Positions 1-8,726 of a DNA stretch of 64,000 nucleotides are shown here, one piece after another. A model generated the notes under the pieces. That model saw nothing but the letters and a program-made list of their open reading frames with translations, made no database searches and was not told where the DNA came from. A program made the position numbers and the translations under genes. This DNA comes from Thermoflexus hugenholtzii JAD2 (GTDB taxonomy: Bacteria; Chloroflexota; Dehalococcoidia; UBA2979): NCBI GenBank assembly GCA_945903275.1, contig CAMDNW010000004.1, forward strand, positions 81,491-145,490. The letters are read 5' to 3'. The number at the start of each line of letters is the position of its first letter. Position 1 is the first letter of the stretch.

Positions 1-274
1 CACCGACGATGATACCGTAGAAGCCACTTACGACTGCCTCAACGGCACCAGAGAAGCCGTGCGGCACCACTGACATGCTGCTGCCGGCGATGACGGCGAC
101 GGTGCACAGGATGGCTACCACGCACCATGAGGTAAACATGGTGTTGGTTACGACCAACGGGCCGATGTCAAAGATGTGCTCAGGGGCGATGATGATCGCA
201 GGCGACGGGCCCTTGACGAAGAGGAAGCCCCCCACCATCAGGGCGATGACGCCGAACGCTATCAGAAACTTCAT
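1..274 (-). CDS. atpB: ATP synthase F0 subunit a (AtpB), N-terminal part, runs off the window
   Basis: The minus strand reads MKFLIAFGVIALMVGG, then PAIIIAPEHIFDIGPLVVTN, TMFTSWCVVAI and SMSVVPHGFSGAVEAVV. The pattern 'PE-x-IF-x-IG-x-x-x-VTNTM-x-T' followed by a membrane helix and 'VP-x-G-x-x-x-x-VE' is the N-terminal signature of F0 subunit a, the proton half-channel protein of the F1F0 ATP synthase in the cytoplasmic membrane. About 91 residues are visible; the rest lies beyond position 1. Its ATG (274-272) overlaps the stop of the upstream atpZ-like gene as ATGA, so the two are translationally coupled at the head of an atp operon running leftward. Family assignment is by motif reading. Confidence 0.82.
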   Translation of the reverse strand, partial: MKFLIAFGVIALMVGGFLFVKGPSPAIIIAPEHIFDIGPLVVTNTMFTSWCVVAILCTVAVIAGSSMSVVPHGFSGAVEAVVSGFYGIIVG

Positions 275-510
275 TCAGTCCGGTCCCGCCCCCGCCGCCG
301 CTCTTCGATGAGCGCCAGCACCGCTTGCAGTTGCCGATATGCACCGACGAATCCGACCAATAGCCCGAGTACGAGGAAGACCAGCGTCAACACCGGAGTG
401 GTACCGTAGTGCCCGTCGAGCCTGAGGCCCAAGTAGGCACCGCCCACGATGCAAAACGCGAGATATGACCCGATCCCGACCAGAGCGAACGCCGGCGAGC
501 TCCAGATCAG
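271..510 (-). CDS. AtpZ/AtpI-family ATP synthase accessory membrane protein
   Basis: An open minus frame of about 79 codons ends in ATGA shared with atpB. It reads LIWSSPAFALVGIGSYLAFC, then GGAYLGLRLDGHYGTTPVLT and a second hydrophobic stretch LVFLVLGLLVGFVGAY, ending RRRGRDRTE. Two membrane helices separated by a 'G-x-x-L-D-x-x-x-GT-x-P' loop are typical of AtpZ/AtpI proteins, which assist F0 assembly or magnesium uptake and sit at the start of atp operons. There is no ATG or GTG in frame. The best start is CTG at 510-508, 12 bases after GGAGG (527-523); a TAG lies a short way further upstream. The start is therefore uncertain, but the product and the coupling to atpB are consistent. Confidence 0.68.
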   Translation of the reverse strand: MIWSSPAFALVGIGSYLAFCIVGGAYLGLRLDGHYGTTPVLTLVFLVLGLLVGFVGAYRQLQAVLALIEERRRGRDRTE

Positions 511-618
511 GCCACCGTCCCTTCCTCCGGGGTCGATGCCGCGGCGAATCTAACATGGGCGGATCGCGCGATCAACCTGTTTGTGAGCGAACGCACGAAT
601 CTCACCCGCACATCGTAT

Positions 619-1155
619 TCAGGGAGCGCGCGGCGTATCCAAGTCATCAAGATCGAGTTGGTCGATGAAGTCACTGAAGGCGGAGAGGCGCTCGCGTTCC
701 TCAGGGGTGACGCCGCCAGTGCGGCCTTCAGCAGTCTCCAGCGGCTGGCCTTCGGCGTTTAACAGCACACCAGCGCGGCTAAAAACGCTCTCGTCAACGT
801 AAATAGGTACGCGCGCGCGGACGGCGATGGCGATGGCATCGGAAGGACGCGAATCGACTTCGAGCACCTGGCCGTTGTGTTCCACATGGATGCGGGCGAA
901 AAAGGTGTCATTGGCCAGATCGTTGACTATCACAGAGCGGACAACGCCGCCGAGTTGGTCGACGAGATTGGTGATCAAGTCGTGCGTGAGGGGCCGGGCG
1001 ACGGAGACCTCCTGTAGTCGCATCGCGATCGCGTCCGCCTCGGAGGGGCCGATCCAGATGGGAAGGTACCGATCGGCGTCCTTCTGGCGCAGGATCAAGA
1101 CTCGCTGATAGTTGCGCAGGCTTACGCGGATGCTCTCGATCGTTAGTTCAATCAC
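619..1155 (-). CDS. Bifunctional nuclease (BFN, DUF151) family protein
   Basis: A 178-residue protein starting MIELTIESIRVS. The segments 'VLILRQKDADRYLPIWIGPSEADAIAMRL', 'HDLITNLVDQLGG' and 'VDSRPSDAIAIAVRARVPIYV' are the conserved core of the BFN/DUF151 family, whose members have been described as nucleases acting on DNA and RNA in bacteria and plants. The acidic tail (DQLDLDDLD) is less conserved. It is transcribed in the same direction as the DUF951 gene upstream of it and the atp genes downstream, but separated from atpZ by about 110 bases, so it may end its own transcript. The biological role in this family is not well settled. Confidence 0.9.
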   Translation of the reverse strand: MIELTIESIRVSLRNYQRVLILRQKDADRYLPIWIGPSEADAIAMRLQEVSVARPLTHDLITNLVDQLGGVVRSVIVNDLANDTFFARIHVEHNGQVLEVDSRPSDAIAIAVRARVPIYVDESVFSRAGVLLNAEGQPLETAEGRTGGVTPEERERLSAFSDFIDQLDLDDLDTPRAP

Positions 1156-1218
1156 GGGTTCGAGTGTAGGAGCGGCTTCCGAAGGCAGTCAATGAACGGC
1201 GCGGTTGACGCAACCGCG

Positions 1219-1464
1219 TTACTCGGCGTCAGGCGGCTCACCGAACAGCGCGCGTTCGATCTCGGGGTCAATGGGTGCACCGCGCTCGACGACAGATTGC
1301 AGGCGGCGACGCAAGGTTGGCCGGTCGAGGAGGACGCGATGGCTGCATGTGCGGCAGACGATGCCGATGTCGGCGCCGACGCGGACGACTTGCCAGTCGA
1401 ATCCGCCGCAAGGGTGTTTGCGGTGGAGGCGAAGGACATCGCCGACGCGGAGATCCATCACCAT
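1219..1464 (-). CDS. DUF951 family small protein
   Basis: An 81-residue protein. MDLRVGDVLRLHRKHPCGG, then FDWQVVRVGADIGIVCRTC and VLLDRPTLRRRL match the DUF951 pattern (GD-x-V-x-x-x-K-HPCG...W-x-V-x-R-x-GADI-x-x-x-C-x-x-C). The three cysteines and histidine suggest a small metal-binding or nucleic-acid-binding fold, but the function of the family is unknown. Start is either the ATG at 1464 or a second ATG two codons downstream, which would give the usual MDLRVGD opening. It lies 12 bases downstream of pyrF on the same strand and is probably cotranscribed with murI-pyrF. Confidence 0.85.
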   Translation of the reverse strand: MVMDLRVGDVLRLHRKHPCGGFDWQVVRVGADIGIVCRTCSHRVLLDRPTLRRRLQSVVERGAPIDPEIERALFGEPPDAE

Positions 1465-1476
1465 TACGAGGACTTG

Positions 1477-2310
1477 CTAGGCACCGCGGGCGGCGTTGAT
1501 GGCGCGCAGCAGCCGGACTGTTTCAGCACGCATGTCCTCGGGAGTGCCAGCGTAGATTACGCTGCGGGAGGCGTTGACGAGGATGCCGCCGCCATCAGCG
1601 TCGATACTGGCGCGGACGGCGGCTTGGAGGTCGCCTTCCTGCGCGCCGACACCGGGCATCAGGAAGAGCATGTCCGGAGCGACGGCACGGATGCGCGCGG
1701 CTTCCTCGGGGTAGGTCGCGCCGACGACGAGGCCGATGTTTCCTCGGGTGTTCCATAACTGCGCGAGCAGCGCGACGCGTTCGTAGAGCGGGCGACCGTC
1801 ATCGGTGACGATGTCCTGCATATCGCGCGCGCCGGGGTTGGAAGTGCGGCAGAGCAGGAATACGTGCTGATCCTCATAGGCGAGGAACGGCTCCAAGCCA
1901 TCGCCGCCGAGGTAGGGATTGGCGGTGACCGCATCCGCGCCGAGCGTCTCGAAGACCGCCGTCGCGTAAAAGCCGGCGGTGTTGCCAACATCGCCGCGCT
2001 TGGCGTCGAGGAGCACGGGGATGCCATCAGGCACCATCGCGATCACCTCGCGAAGAGTTTCCCAGCCAGCCGCGCCATCGTGTTCGAAGAAGGCGGCGTT
2101 GGGCTTGTAGCAGCAGACGAGATCAGCGGTCGCCTCGATCACCGTGCGAAGGAAATCCGTGGTCTTCATACCGCGCGGGGTGCGTGCGGGATCGGGGTCA
2201 AGGCCGACGCAGACGAGCGATTGATTGCGCGCAGAGGCAGATGCGAACTTCGCGCGGAAGCCCGAGGGGGCGAGGCCGGGGGCGGACGAGTGCGATGCGG
2301 GCGTAGTCAT
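1477..2310 (-). CDS. pyrF: Orotidine-5'-phosphate decarboxylase
   Basis: A 277-residue enzyme that decarboxylates OMP to UMP, the last step of de novo pyrimidine synthesis, in the cytoplasm. 'LVCVGLDPDP' near the N terminus, the catalytic motif 'LLDAKRGDVGNTA' (Asp-Lys-x-x-Asp) and 'LMPGVGAQEGD' with a C-terminal 'GGGILVNASRSVIYAG' phosphate-binding loop identify the longer, mycobacterial-type subfamily (about 270-280 residues, against about 230 for E. coli). Its ATG overlaps the murI stop (2307-2310) as ATGA, so it is translationally coupled to murI. Confidence 0.96.
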   Translation of the reverse strand: MTTPASHSSAPGLAPSGFRAKFASASARNQSLVCVGLDPDPARTPRGMKTTDFLRTVIEATADLVCCYKPNAAFFEHDGAAGWETLREVIAMVPDGIPVLLDAKRGDVGNTAGFYATAVFETLGADAVTANPYLGGDGLEPFLAYEDQHVFLLCRTSNPGARDMQDIVTDDGRPLYERVALLAQLWNTRGNIGLVVGATYPEEAARIRAVAPDMLFLMPGVGAQEGDLQAAVRASIDADGGGILVNASRSVIYAGTPEDMRAETVRLLRAINAARGA

Positions 2311-3134
2311 GCGGAGGCCTCCTGCAACATGGGCTGAGCGAACTCGATAGGGGGGAGAGCTGCGCCGGCTGCACGGAGGCGCTCGATGGTCACGGCGAAC
2401 GCCGAAGCATCACCGGTCGCGGCGGCGTGGACGACAGCGGACGCACCAGCAGGGACGGCGTGGCCGAACGTTTCGAGTTGGTGTCGGACGCGGCGCGCAA
2501 CGGCATCAGCGGCATCGAGCACCTCGACGCCGGGGCCGAGCAGCGCTTCGAGGGCGGGGCGAAGGAAGCCGTAGTGCGTGCAGCCGAGGGCGATCTCGTC
2601 GACGGGTGGCGCACCAGCGGTGGCAAGTGAGGCGATCGCCTCGCGGAGCGCAGCATCGATGCGCGCGCCGGAAACCTCGCCAGCCTCAACGAGGTCGGCG
2701 AGTCCGGGCATGGGGATGACGGCGACCTCGGCGTCACCGGCGTAGTTCTCGCGGAGGCGGGCGAGGCGCTCGCCGCGGGCGGTACCAGGGGTGACGAGGA
2801 CGGCGACACGGCCGCTGCGAGTGCGCTCGGCGGCGGGCTTGAGCGGCGGCTCCATGCCGACGATAGGAACAGTGAACTGCGAGCGGAGAAGTTCGAGCGC
2901 GGCGCTGGAGGCGGTATTACAGGCGACAACGACGAGGGCGCAGCCCTCATCGATGAGGCGCCGCGTGAGGGCGTGAGAGCGTGCCTCGACATCCTCGGCC
3001 GGACGCTCGCCGTAGGGGAAGAATGCGGTGTCAGCAATGTAGCGGATGGGGAGCGCAGGGAGCAGGCGATGGACGGCGGCGGCGACGGTCAGGCCGCCCA
3101 CACCGGAGTCGAAGATACCCACCGTCGTCTGCAT
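2307..3134 (-). CDS. murI: Glutamate racemase
   Basis: A 275-residue cofactor-independent racemase making D-glutamate for peptidoglycan. 'GIFDSGVGGLTV' at the N terminus and the two catalytic cysteine motifs 'VVACNTASS' (about residue 73) and 'LGCTHYGFL' (about residue 185) are intact. Length is normal for the family. It overlaps pyrF by four bases and sits about 80 bases downstream of the DUF4129 membrane protein gene. Its presence implies that the organism makes, or could make, murein with D-Glu, which is relevant because some Dehalococcoidia lack a cell wall. Confidence 0.96.
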   Translation of the reverse strand: MQTTVGIFDSGVGGLTVAAAVHRLLPALPIRYIADTAFFPYGERPAEDVEARSHALTRRLIDEGCALVVVACNTASSAALELLRSQFTVPIVGMEPPLKPAAERTRSGRVAVLVTPGTARGERLARLRENYAGDAEVAVIPMPGLADLVEAGEVSGARIDAALREAIASLATAGAPPVDEIALGCTHYGFLRPALEALLGPGVEVLDAADAVARRVRHQLETFGHAVPAGASAVVHAAATGDASAFAVTIERLRAAGAALPPIEFAQPMLQEASA

Positions 3135-3212
3135 CGTGCCCTCTTGTGCCCGATCAGGCTGATTTTCAGCGTAGAGCCGGGGGACACGAGCGGCAAACCG
3201 CGAACGACGAGA

Positions 3213-4757
3213 TCAGGACGGATGGCGTTCACCGTTCGTGGGATGCTCGCGTTCCCAGGCAGCAAGGTCGCGTTCCAGCGCCTCGACCTCGGCGGCCTCG
3301 GGGTAGTGACGACCGTAGCGAGACTGGTCAAAGGCGCGAGCGATCGGCTCGAAGGGCGGGGCAGCGAGACGCGAGGCGGCCACGCCACCAAACTCAATAG
3401 GCGTGTCACTGACGGCGCGCTGGAGGCCTCGCGCGTGGGCGTCCTGCACGACGCGGCCAAACAGCGCGTAGATGGCGTGCCGACGGAGCCAGGCGGTCGC
3501 GTTGGCATCGTTGCCGCGGCGCCGGAAGAGGCCGCCGAAGATGTTGGGGGCGTCGGCAGTGGGGGCGACAGAGCGAAGCTCCACGTAGTCCTCGGACGCC
3601 ATGCTGCGGCGGCGGGCGCCAAGAATGGCGGAGGCGAGGCGGTAGAGCAGCCAGGTAGCGATGAGCAGCGCCAACATACGGAAGGAAGTACTGACCCAGT
3701 TGGGGACGAGCTGGCTGAGACCTTGGCTCTCGGGTGGCTCCATCTGGCCGAGGGTGCGTGTCAGGGTATCGAGATCGATGGTGCGTCCCTGAAAGATCGC
3801 CTCGAAGATCCATGTCATCACGACAGCGAAGGGGTAGAGGATCAGGAACGCGAGGCGACTCACGATCCAGACGACGCCATCGACGACAGGCTCGAAGAGG
3901 AAACCTGCGTCGATGAAGGTGAGCAGGCCGAAGAGCAGACCAAGTCCCGCGACAGCGCCAAGCGTCACGGCAAGCGAAGTGAGCCACGGGGCGGTGCGGC
4001 GGAACGAGGTCTCCTCCAGTTGCGCGCGGGTGGCATGAGCGACCGCGAGTGAAAGCGCGCCGAGCACGAAGTAGACAAGGATGAAGCCGAGGACATTGAC
4101 GCCCTTCGTGAGGTTGGTGAGGAAGGCGACGACGAGGAGGATGCCGAACCAGAGGCCGAACGACGACAGGACTCGCTCGTGCGAGAAGGCCATGCGCCCG
4201 CCGATGAGAAAGCGGAGCCAGACGGCCATGACGCCCACGACGGTCACTGTGATCGATTCCCGAATAACACGGTTCGGATCGGGGTTCGCGAGGAACGTGG
4301 CGACTTCCAGCCGCTCACCAAAGACGGCGGTGCCGGGGCCGATCATGCGGATCACGGCACTCGACTCCCAGATGCGCCAGTCGCCAGCAACGGCGACATG
4401 CAAGAACACATGGAAGGCGAGCAGGGATAGTGCGGTCACCAGCGCGGCCATGAGCGGGAGCGGGAGGCGCTGTTGTACCGCCCAGCGCATACAGACGAAG
4501 GCTACGGCAGCAGTCGCGACGACGATCAGGAACGAGGGCCCGCCGGTCGCGTGTAGCGAGGCGTCGCGCGCGATGGCGATCGCGTTGTTCACGCGCGCCT
4601 CGTCGCCGAGGGTACCGGCGCGGCCGAGTTTCTCGGCAAGGACGCTGAAGCCGTCGCGTGCCCAAGCACTGCCGAGCGCGCGGAGAGCGATCCACCAGGC
4701 AAAAGCCTCGGTGAGGACGGAGATGGCGACGGCGGCATGGGTAACGCGGAGACTCAT
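3213..4757 (-). CDS. Polytopic membrane protein with C-terminal DUF4129-like domain
   Basis: A 514-residue protein with roughly nine hydrophobic segments between residues 5 and 370 and a cytosolic-looking tail: LFGRVVQDAHARGLQRAVSD, then TPIEF and 'ARAFDQSRYGRHYPEAAEVEALERDL'. That tail, with 'G-x-x-R-x-x-x-x-TP-x-E(Y/F)' and 'YG', matches the DUF4129 module found in TgpA-type transglutaminase-like membrane proteins. No transglutaminase Cys-His-Asp core was seen, so this is the membrane/DUF4129 component only. Its ATG overlaps the stop of the DUF58 gene (4754-4757), and a MoxR ATPase lies upstream, reproducing the MoxR/DUF58/membrane-protein cassette known in many bacteria. Function probably in envelope protein assembly or maturation (inference). 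Confidence 0.78.
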   Translation of the reverse strand: MSLRVTHAAVAISVLTEAFAWWIALRALGSAWARDGFSVLAEKLGRAGTLGDEARVNNAIAIARDASLHATGGPSFLIVVATAAVAFVCMRWAVQQRLPLPLMAALVTALSLLAFHVFLHVAVAGDWRIWESSAVIRMIGPGTAVFGERLEVATFLANPDPNRVIRESITVTVVGVMAVWLRFLIGGRMAFSHERVLSSFGLWFGILLVVAFLTNLTKGVNVLGFILVYFVLGALSLAVAHATRAQLEETSFRRTAPWLTSLAVTLGAVAGLGLLFGLLTFIDAGFLFEPVVDGVVWIVSRLAFLILYPFAVVMTWIFEAIFQGRTIDLDTLTRTLGQMEPPESQGLSQLVPNWVSTSFRMLALLIATWLLYRLASAILGARRRSMASEDYVELRSVAPTADAPNIFGGLFRRRGNDANATAWLRRHAIYALFGRVVQDAHARGLQRAVSDTPIEFGGVAASRLAAPPFEPIARAFDQSRYGRHYPEAAEVEALERDLAAWEREHPTNGERHPS

Positions 4758-6022
4758 GTGATACGCACCGTCCGCGCGAAGAGCGAGTCGCCGTCTGTGC
4801 GGGCGCGAGCCTCGGCAGCCTCAAGGATGAGCATGGCAGGCTCAATCTCGGTGACGGGGAGACCGGCGGCATCGTCGCCCCACTCCCATGGCGAGGTCTT
4901 CACGATGTGGACGGCATGGCCCTGGCTGCGCAGCCGCCACAGCGATGCAGCCAGACCCTCCGACATCAGCGCGGCGACCACGACAACCGTCGCACCGGCA
5001 GGGAGGGCGTGGCCGGGGCGCTCGAGTTCATCGGAGAGGCTGGCTGTGGTGAAGGGGGCGATCATGGCGAGCGCCTCGAGCACGCGGACGAGTTGGTCGG
5101 GGCGGCGGCCGGAGCCGATGCGGATGGGGCGATCGGCGTCCGGAAAGGAGCCGTTGGCTACGAGGCCGATGGCGCTGTGCTCCTCGAAGGCCGCGCGGGC
5201 GATGGAGGCGGCGACGACGACGCCGCGTTCGAGCACGATCGGGTCGTAGCCCTGCCAAGTGTGCTCCATGGTGGTGATGTTCAGAGCGACGACGACAGAC
5301 TGGGAGCGCGATGGCTCGTACAGCCTCGACTGAATGCGACCAGTACGAGCGGTGGCGTTCCAGTCGACGCGCTTGAGGGGGTCGCCGGGGACGTAGTCGC
5401 GGACGCCGATCACGCGCACCGGATCCTCGTAGATATGGTGGCCGCCGGGCTGCTCGCCGAAGGGACGGGCGGCGGTGAGGCCGAGGTCAGGGAGCGTATA
5501 GGTGCGCGGGTAGACGACGATGCTGGACTCCTCGCGCACCGTGACTTGACGATCGAAGAGGCCGAAGAGATCGCCGGAGCGGAGGCGGGCGGGGCCGACG
5601 CGGAAGAAGCCGCGCGTCTCCGCGCGGAGGGTCACAGGCCACTCGATCTGCTCGCGGGCGTCGAGGGCTGTGGAGCGCTGGATGAGCACCAGACCCGGCT
5701 GGCCCGAGGGGTGAGTGGCGACATCGGCGGGCATGGCCTCGGGGAGCGAGTCGCGCATTTCAATCCAGGGAACGGGGAAACGTTTAGCGTTGGTAAGACG
5801 GAGGCGCATGAAGATGGTCTCGCCGACGAAGGCGCGGCGCTCGGGCATGGTGCGCGTGTAGTGGACGCGATCAAGGGAGAGCCATGCGCCGATGCGGGCG
5901 AGGCCGCCAGCGCCGAAGACGAGGACGCCGAGGCCGACGAGGAGCATGGAGGAGGAGGCGAGGCCAAGAAGTACGAGGCCAATGGAAGCTTGCAGCCAGA
6001 CGTCGCCGAGGAGGTCGCGCAT
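4754..6022 (-). CDS. DUF58 domain protein
   Basis: A 422-residue protein with two N-terminal hydrophobic helices (about residues 10-45) and a DUF58 core: 'VRDYVPGDPLKRVDWNATAR' followed by 'SRLYEPSRSQSVVVALN' and a VWA-like region. DUF58 proteins pair with MoxR AAA ATPases; here the ATPase gene is 120 bases upstream on the same strand. The stop overlaps the start of the DUF4129 protein by four bases. The role is probably as scaffold or adaptor of a MoxR-dependent envelope maturation system; the substrate is unknown. Confidence 0.88.
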   Translation of the reverse strand: MRDLLGDVWLQASIGLVLLGLASSSMLLVGLGVLVFGAGGLARIGAWLSLDRVHYTRTMPERRAFVGETIFMRLRLTNAKRFPVPWIEMRDSLPEAMPADVATHPSGQPGLVLIQRSTALDAREQIEWPVTLRAETRGFFRVGPARLRSGDLFGLFDRQVTVREESSIVVYPRTYTLPDLGLTAARPFGEQPGGHHIYEDPVRVIGVRDYVPGDPLKRVDWNATARTGRIQSRLYEPSRSQSVVVALNITTMEHTWQGYDPIVLERGVVVAASIARAAFEEHSAIGLVANGSFPDADRPIRIGSGRRPDQLVRVLEALAMIAPFTTASLSDELERPGHALPAGATVVVVAALMSEGLAASLWRLRSQGHAVHIVKTSPWEWGDDAAGLPVTEIEPAMLILEAAEARARTDGDSLFARTVRIT

Positions 6023-6145
6023 CAGGGGGCTTCGGTGCGAGGGAGAGGAGGAGAGGGGTGCTGGCTTGAGACGGCGGAGGTGAGGCAGGCGGGCGTGTGT
6101 GTGGCTTCGGGATGCGGGCGTGGGGCGGTTGCGGGGGACATGGGG

Positions 6146-7129
6146 TTAGGCGTCGGCGACTGGGACGGGGACTTCGTGGAGGATTTCATCGAGGACGTCG
6201 CCAGCGGTGCGGCCTCGGAGGCGGGTCTGGGAAGAGAGCAGGAGGCGGTGGGCGAGGACGGGCTGGGCGAGGCCCTTCACGTCGTCGGGGCGGACGTAGT
6301 CGCGGCCGTTCATGGCGGCGAGGGCGCGAGCGGCGCGGAAGAGGGCGAGCGAGGCGCGCGGGCTGGCACCGAGTTCGAAGGCGGAATGCTCGCGGGTGGC
6401 GCGGCAGAGGCGAACGATGTACTGCGCGACGGCGTCCTCGACATGCACGGCCGGGAGGGCGGCGGAGAGGGCGACGAGTTCGGCGCCGTCGACGACGGGC
6501 TGTAGGGTGTCGAGCGGGGAGCCGGACTCGAAGCGGCGGAGCACGGCGAGTTCGCCAGCCTCATCGGGGTAGCCGACGGCGAGGCGGATGAGGAAGCGGT
6601 CGAGTTGAGCCTCGGGCAGCGGAAAGGTGCCTTCGAGTTCGACGGGGTTCTGGGTGGCGAGCACTAGGAAGGGGGGCGGGAGCGGCATGGTGTCGCCATC
6701 GATGGTGACGGTGCGTTCCTCCATCGCCTCGAGCAGGGCGGACTGAGTGCGGGGGGTGGCGCGGTTGACCTCGTCGGCGAGGACGATGTTGGCGAGGATC
6801 GGGCCGGGGCGGAACTCGAACTCGCCGGTGCGCTGCGAGTAGAAGTGGATGCCAAGGATATCGGAGGGCATAAGGTCGGGGGTGAACTGGATGCGGCGAA
6901 AGGACGCGCCGATGGAGCGGGCGAAGGCGCGAGCAAGCGTGGTCTTGCCGGTGCCAGGGACGTCTTCGAGCAGCACGTGGCCGCCGGCGAGGAGCGCAGT
7001 GAGCATCAGGTCGATCGGCTGTTCTGCGCCGACGATCACGGAGGCGACGTTGGCGCGAATACGCTCGGCGGCGTCGCGGATGGCCGCTACCGCCTCGGCG
7101 CGGGGTCGCGCCTCGATTAGGTCTGTCAT
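6146..7129 (-). CDS. MoxR-family AAA+ ATPase
   Basis: A 327-residue AAA+ ATPase. Walker A 'EDVPGTGKTTLA', Walker B 'IVLADEVNRA', 'TQSALLEAMEERTVTIDG' (MoxR insert) and sensor 'LATQNPVE-x-EGTFPLPEAQLDRF' are all present, with a C-terminal lid 'GASPRASLALFRAARALAA'. MoxR ATPases act as chaperones that load or remodel partner proteins of the VWA/DUF58 kind. The frame is open to 7396, but that would overlap the divergent cinA; ATG at 7129 (MTDLIEARPRAEA) gives normal length and leaves a divergent promoter region of about 117 bases. First gene of the MoxR/DUF58/DUF4129 cassette. Confidence 0.94.
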   Translation of the reverse strand: MTDLIEARPRAEAVAAIRDAAERIRANVASVIVGAEQPIDLMLTALLAGGHVLLEDVPGTGKTTLARAFARSIGASFRRIQFTPDLMPSDILGIHFYSQRTGEFEFRPGPILANIVLADEVNRATPRTQSALLEAMEERTVTIDGDTMPLPPPFLVLATQNPVELEGTFPLPEAQLDRFLIRLAVGYPDEAGELAVLRRFESGSPLDTLQPVVDGAELVALSAALPAVHVEDAVAQYIVRLCRATREHSAFELGASPRASLALFRAARALAAMNGRDYVRPDDVKGLAQPVLAHRLLLSSQTRLRGRTAGDVLDEILHEVPVPVADA

Positions 7130-7246
7130 GACGTCCGCCAATCCCCCTCGGCGCCACGATGAAGGAGCAGGATAACAGAACGGATAGGGCGAGGCTGCGC
7201 GCGCTACCATCGAGGCCCACCACCGCGTTTGAGGAGCACCACCGAC

Positions 7247-8479
7247 ATGCGCGCTGAGATTCTGTCGGTCGGCACCGAGATCATGTTGGGGGAGATCACG
7301 GATACCAACGCGGCGTGGCTGGCGGGGCGGCTCCCGGCGTTTGGGATCGACCTGCTGTACGTGTCGCAGGTGGGGGACAACCCGGGGCGGATGCACGAGA
7401 TCTTCGAGCGGGCGTGGGGGCGGTCGGATCTGGTGATCGTCACGGGGGGGCTGGGGCCGACAGAGGACGACATCACGCGGGAGACGGTGGCGGCGTTGCT
7501 GGGCGAGCCGCTGACGGTCGACGCGGAGCAGGAGCGGATCGTGCGGGCGTGGTTCGAGGGGCGCGGGTGGGCGTTCGGGGAGCGGAACCTGAAGCAGGCG
7601 ATGCTGATCCCTTCGGCGCGGGCGATCGTCAATCCTCGGGGGACCGCGCCGGGGTGGTGGGTGGAGCGCGACGGCCGGGTGATGGTGCTGATGCCGGGGG
7701 TACCGCCGGAGATGTACTACATGTGGGAGACGGAGGTGGAGCCAGAGTTAGAGCGGCGCGCAGACTCCGTGCTGGTGTCGCGGACGCTCAAGACGCTAGG
7801 GATGGGCGAAGGGACGGTGGACGAGACGCTGTCGCCGCTGCTGGCGGGCACGAACCCCTCGATTGGCATCTACGCGCGCGGGGATGGGGTACATGCTCGG
7901 GTCAGCGCGAAGGCGCGGACGCGCGAGGAGGCGTGGCGGCTGATTGAGCCGGTGGAAACGGAGGCACGGCGGCTGCTGGGGCCGATCGTGTGGGGCATCG
8001 ACGACGACACGCTGGCGGGCGGAGTGGGGCGCCTACTGAACGAGCGCGGGCTGACGGTGGCGGTGATGGAGTCGGCGACGGGCGGGGCGATCGCGGACGC
8101 GCTGACGAGTGTGGATGGATCAGCGGAGTACGTGCGGGGGAGCCTCGTTACCTACGCGACGGAGACGAAGATACTTATGGGCGTGCCCGCCGAGGTAATC
8201 GCAGCGCACGGCGTGATCTCGCGCGAGACGTCAGAGGCGATGGCGCAAGCGGCGCGAGCACGCCTCGGGGCGGACGTAGGCCTCGGACTCACGGGGATCG
8301 CGGGGAGCGAGACGGTGGAGGGGCAGCCGCCGGGGACGATGCACATTGCGGTGACGGACGGGACGCGGACGGCGTACACGCACAGCGCGTTCTACCAGGG
8401 GCGGGACGCCTCGAAGCGCCGGGCGGTGACGGAGGCGCTGGGGCTGCTGCGCGGGTTCGTGATGGGGCAGGGCGCGTGA
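7247..8479 (+). CDS. cinA: CinA: competence/damage-inducible protein, NMN amidohydrolase
   Basis: A 410-residue protein with the N-terminal molybdopterin-binding-like domain (EILSVGTEIMLGEITDTNA, VIVTGGLGPTEDDITRE) and the C-terminal PncC-type domain (VAVMESATGG, YVRGSLVTYATETK, GLTGIAG). It is the full two-domain form that deamidates nicotinamide mononucleotide in NAD recycling. ATG at 7247 has GAGGAG at 7231-7236 ten bases upstream; a TTG start at 7229 is possible but less likely. It is transcribed divergently from moxR. The stop codon TGA at 8477-8479 is followed directly by an HNH-domain remnant in another frame. Confidence 0.95.
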   Translation: MRAEILSVGTEIMLGEITDTNAAWLAGRLPAFGIDLLYVSQVGDNPGRMHEIFERAWGRSDLVIVTGGLGPTEDDITRETVAALLGEPLTVDAEQERIVRAWFEGRGWAFGERNLKQAMLIPSARAIVNPRGTAPGWWVERDGRVMVLMPGVPPEMYYMWETEVEPELERRADSVLVSRTLKTLGMGEGTVDETLSPLLAGTNPSIGIYARGDGVHARVSAKARTREEAWRLIEPVETEARRLLGPIVWGIDDDTLAGGVGRLLNERGLTVAVMESATGGAIADALTSVDGSAEYVRGSLVTYATETKILMGVPAEVIAAHGVISRETSEAMAQAARARLGADVGLGLTGIAGSETVEGQPPGTMHIAVTDGTRTAYTHSAFYQGRDASKRRAVTEALGLLRGFVMGQGA

Positions 8480-8534
8480 AGAGGACGCGGAGAGACTCAG
8501 GCGTGAGCGCATAGCGGATGATGTCCGAATAGCA

Positions 8535-8696
8535 GTGTGGGAACGAGACGAAGGCAAATGCGTGCACTGCGGTTCAAGTGAGAACCTACAGTTCGATCAC
8601 ATCATCCCCGTGTCGCGAGGTGACAATAATTCTGTCGAAAACGTCCACATCCTATGCGGTCACTGTAACCGGACCAAGAGTAATTCGATTGCCTGA
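8535..8696 (+). CDS. Small HNH endonuclease domain protein, probably a truncated remnant
   Basis: From GTG at 8535 the frame reads VWERDEGKCVHCG, then SSENLQFDHIIPVSRGDNN, SVENVHILCGHCNRTKSNSI. The HNH pattern (C-x-x-C, D-H-I-x-P, N-x-x-x-L-C-x-x-C-N) is complete. The same frame is open upstream to 8463 (EDAERLRRERIADDVRIA), a helix normally found before the HNH fold in longer proteins, but it has no ATG and runs into the end of cinA. It is therefore likely the C-terminal part of a bigger HNH nuclease whose front was lost when it was joined to the cinA 3' end, though translation of the 53-residue domain from GTG is possible. Confidence 0.6.
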   Translation: MWERDEGKCVHCGSSENLQFDHIIPVSRGDNNSVENVHILCGHCNRTKSNSIA

Positions 8697-8726
8697 GCCA
8701 ACCAGGCTGGAACAATGCTGTTCGGC

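Noticed and set aside
4907..6505. 532-codon plus-strand open frame opposite the DUF58 and MoxR genes
   Set aside because: Spans two well-supported genes antisense, has Gly/Ala/Asp/Glu-rich composition and no recognisable motif.
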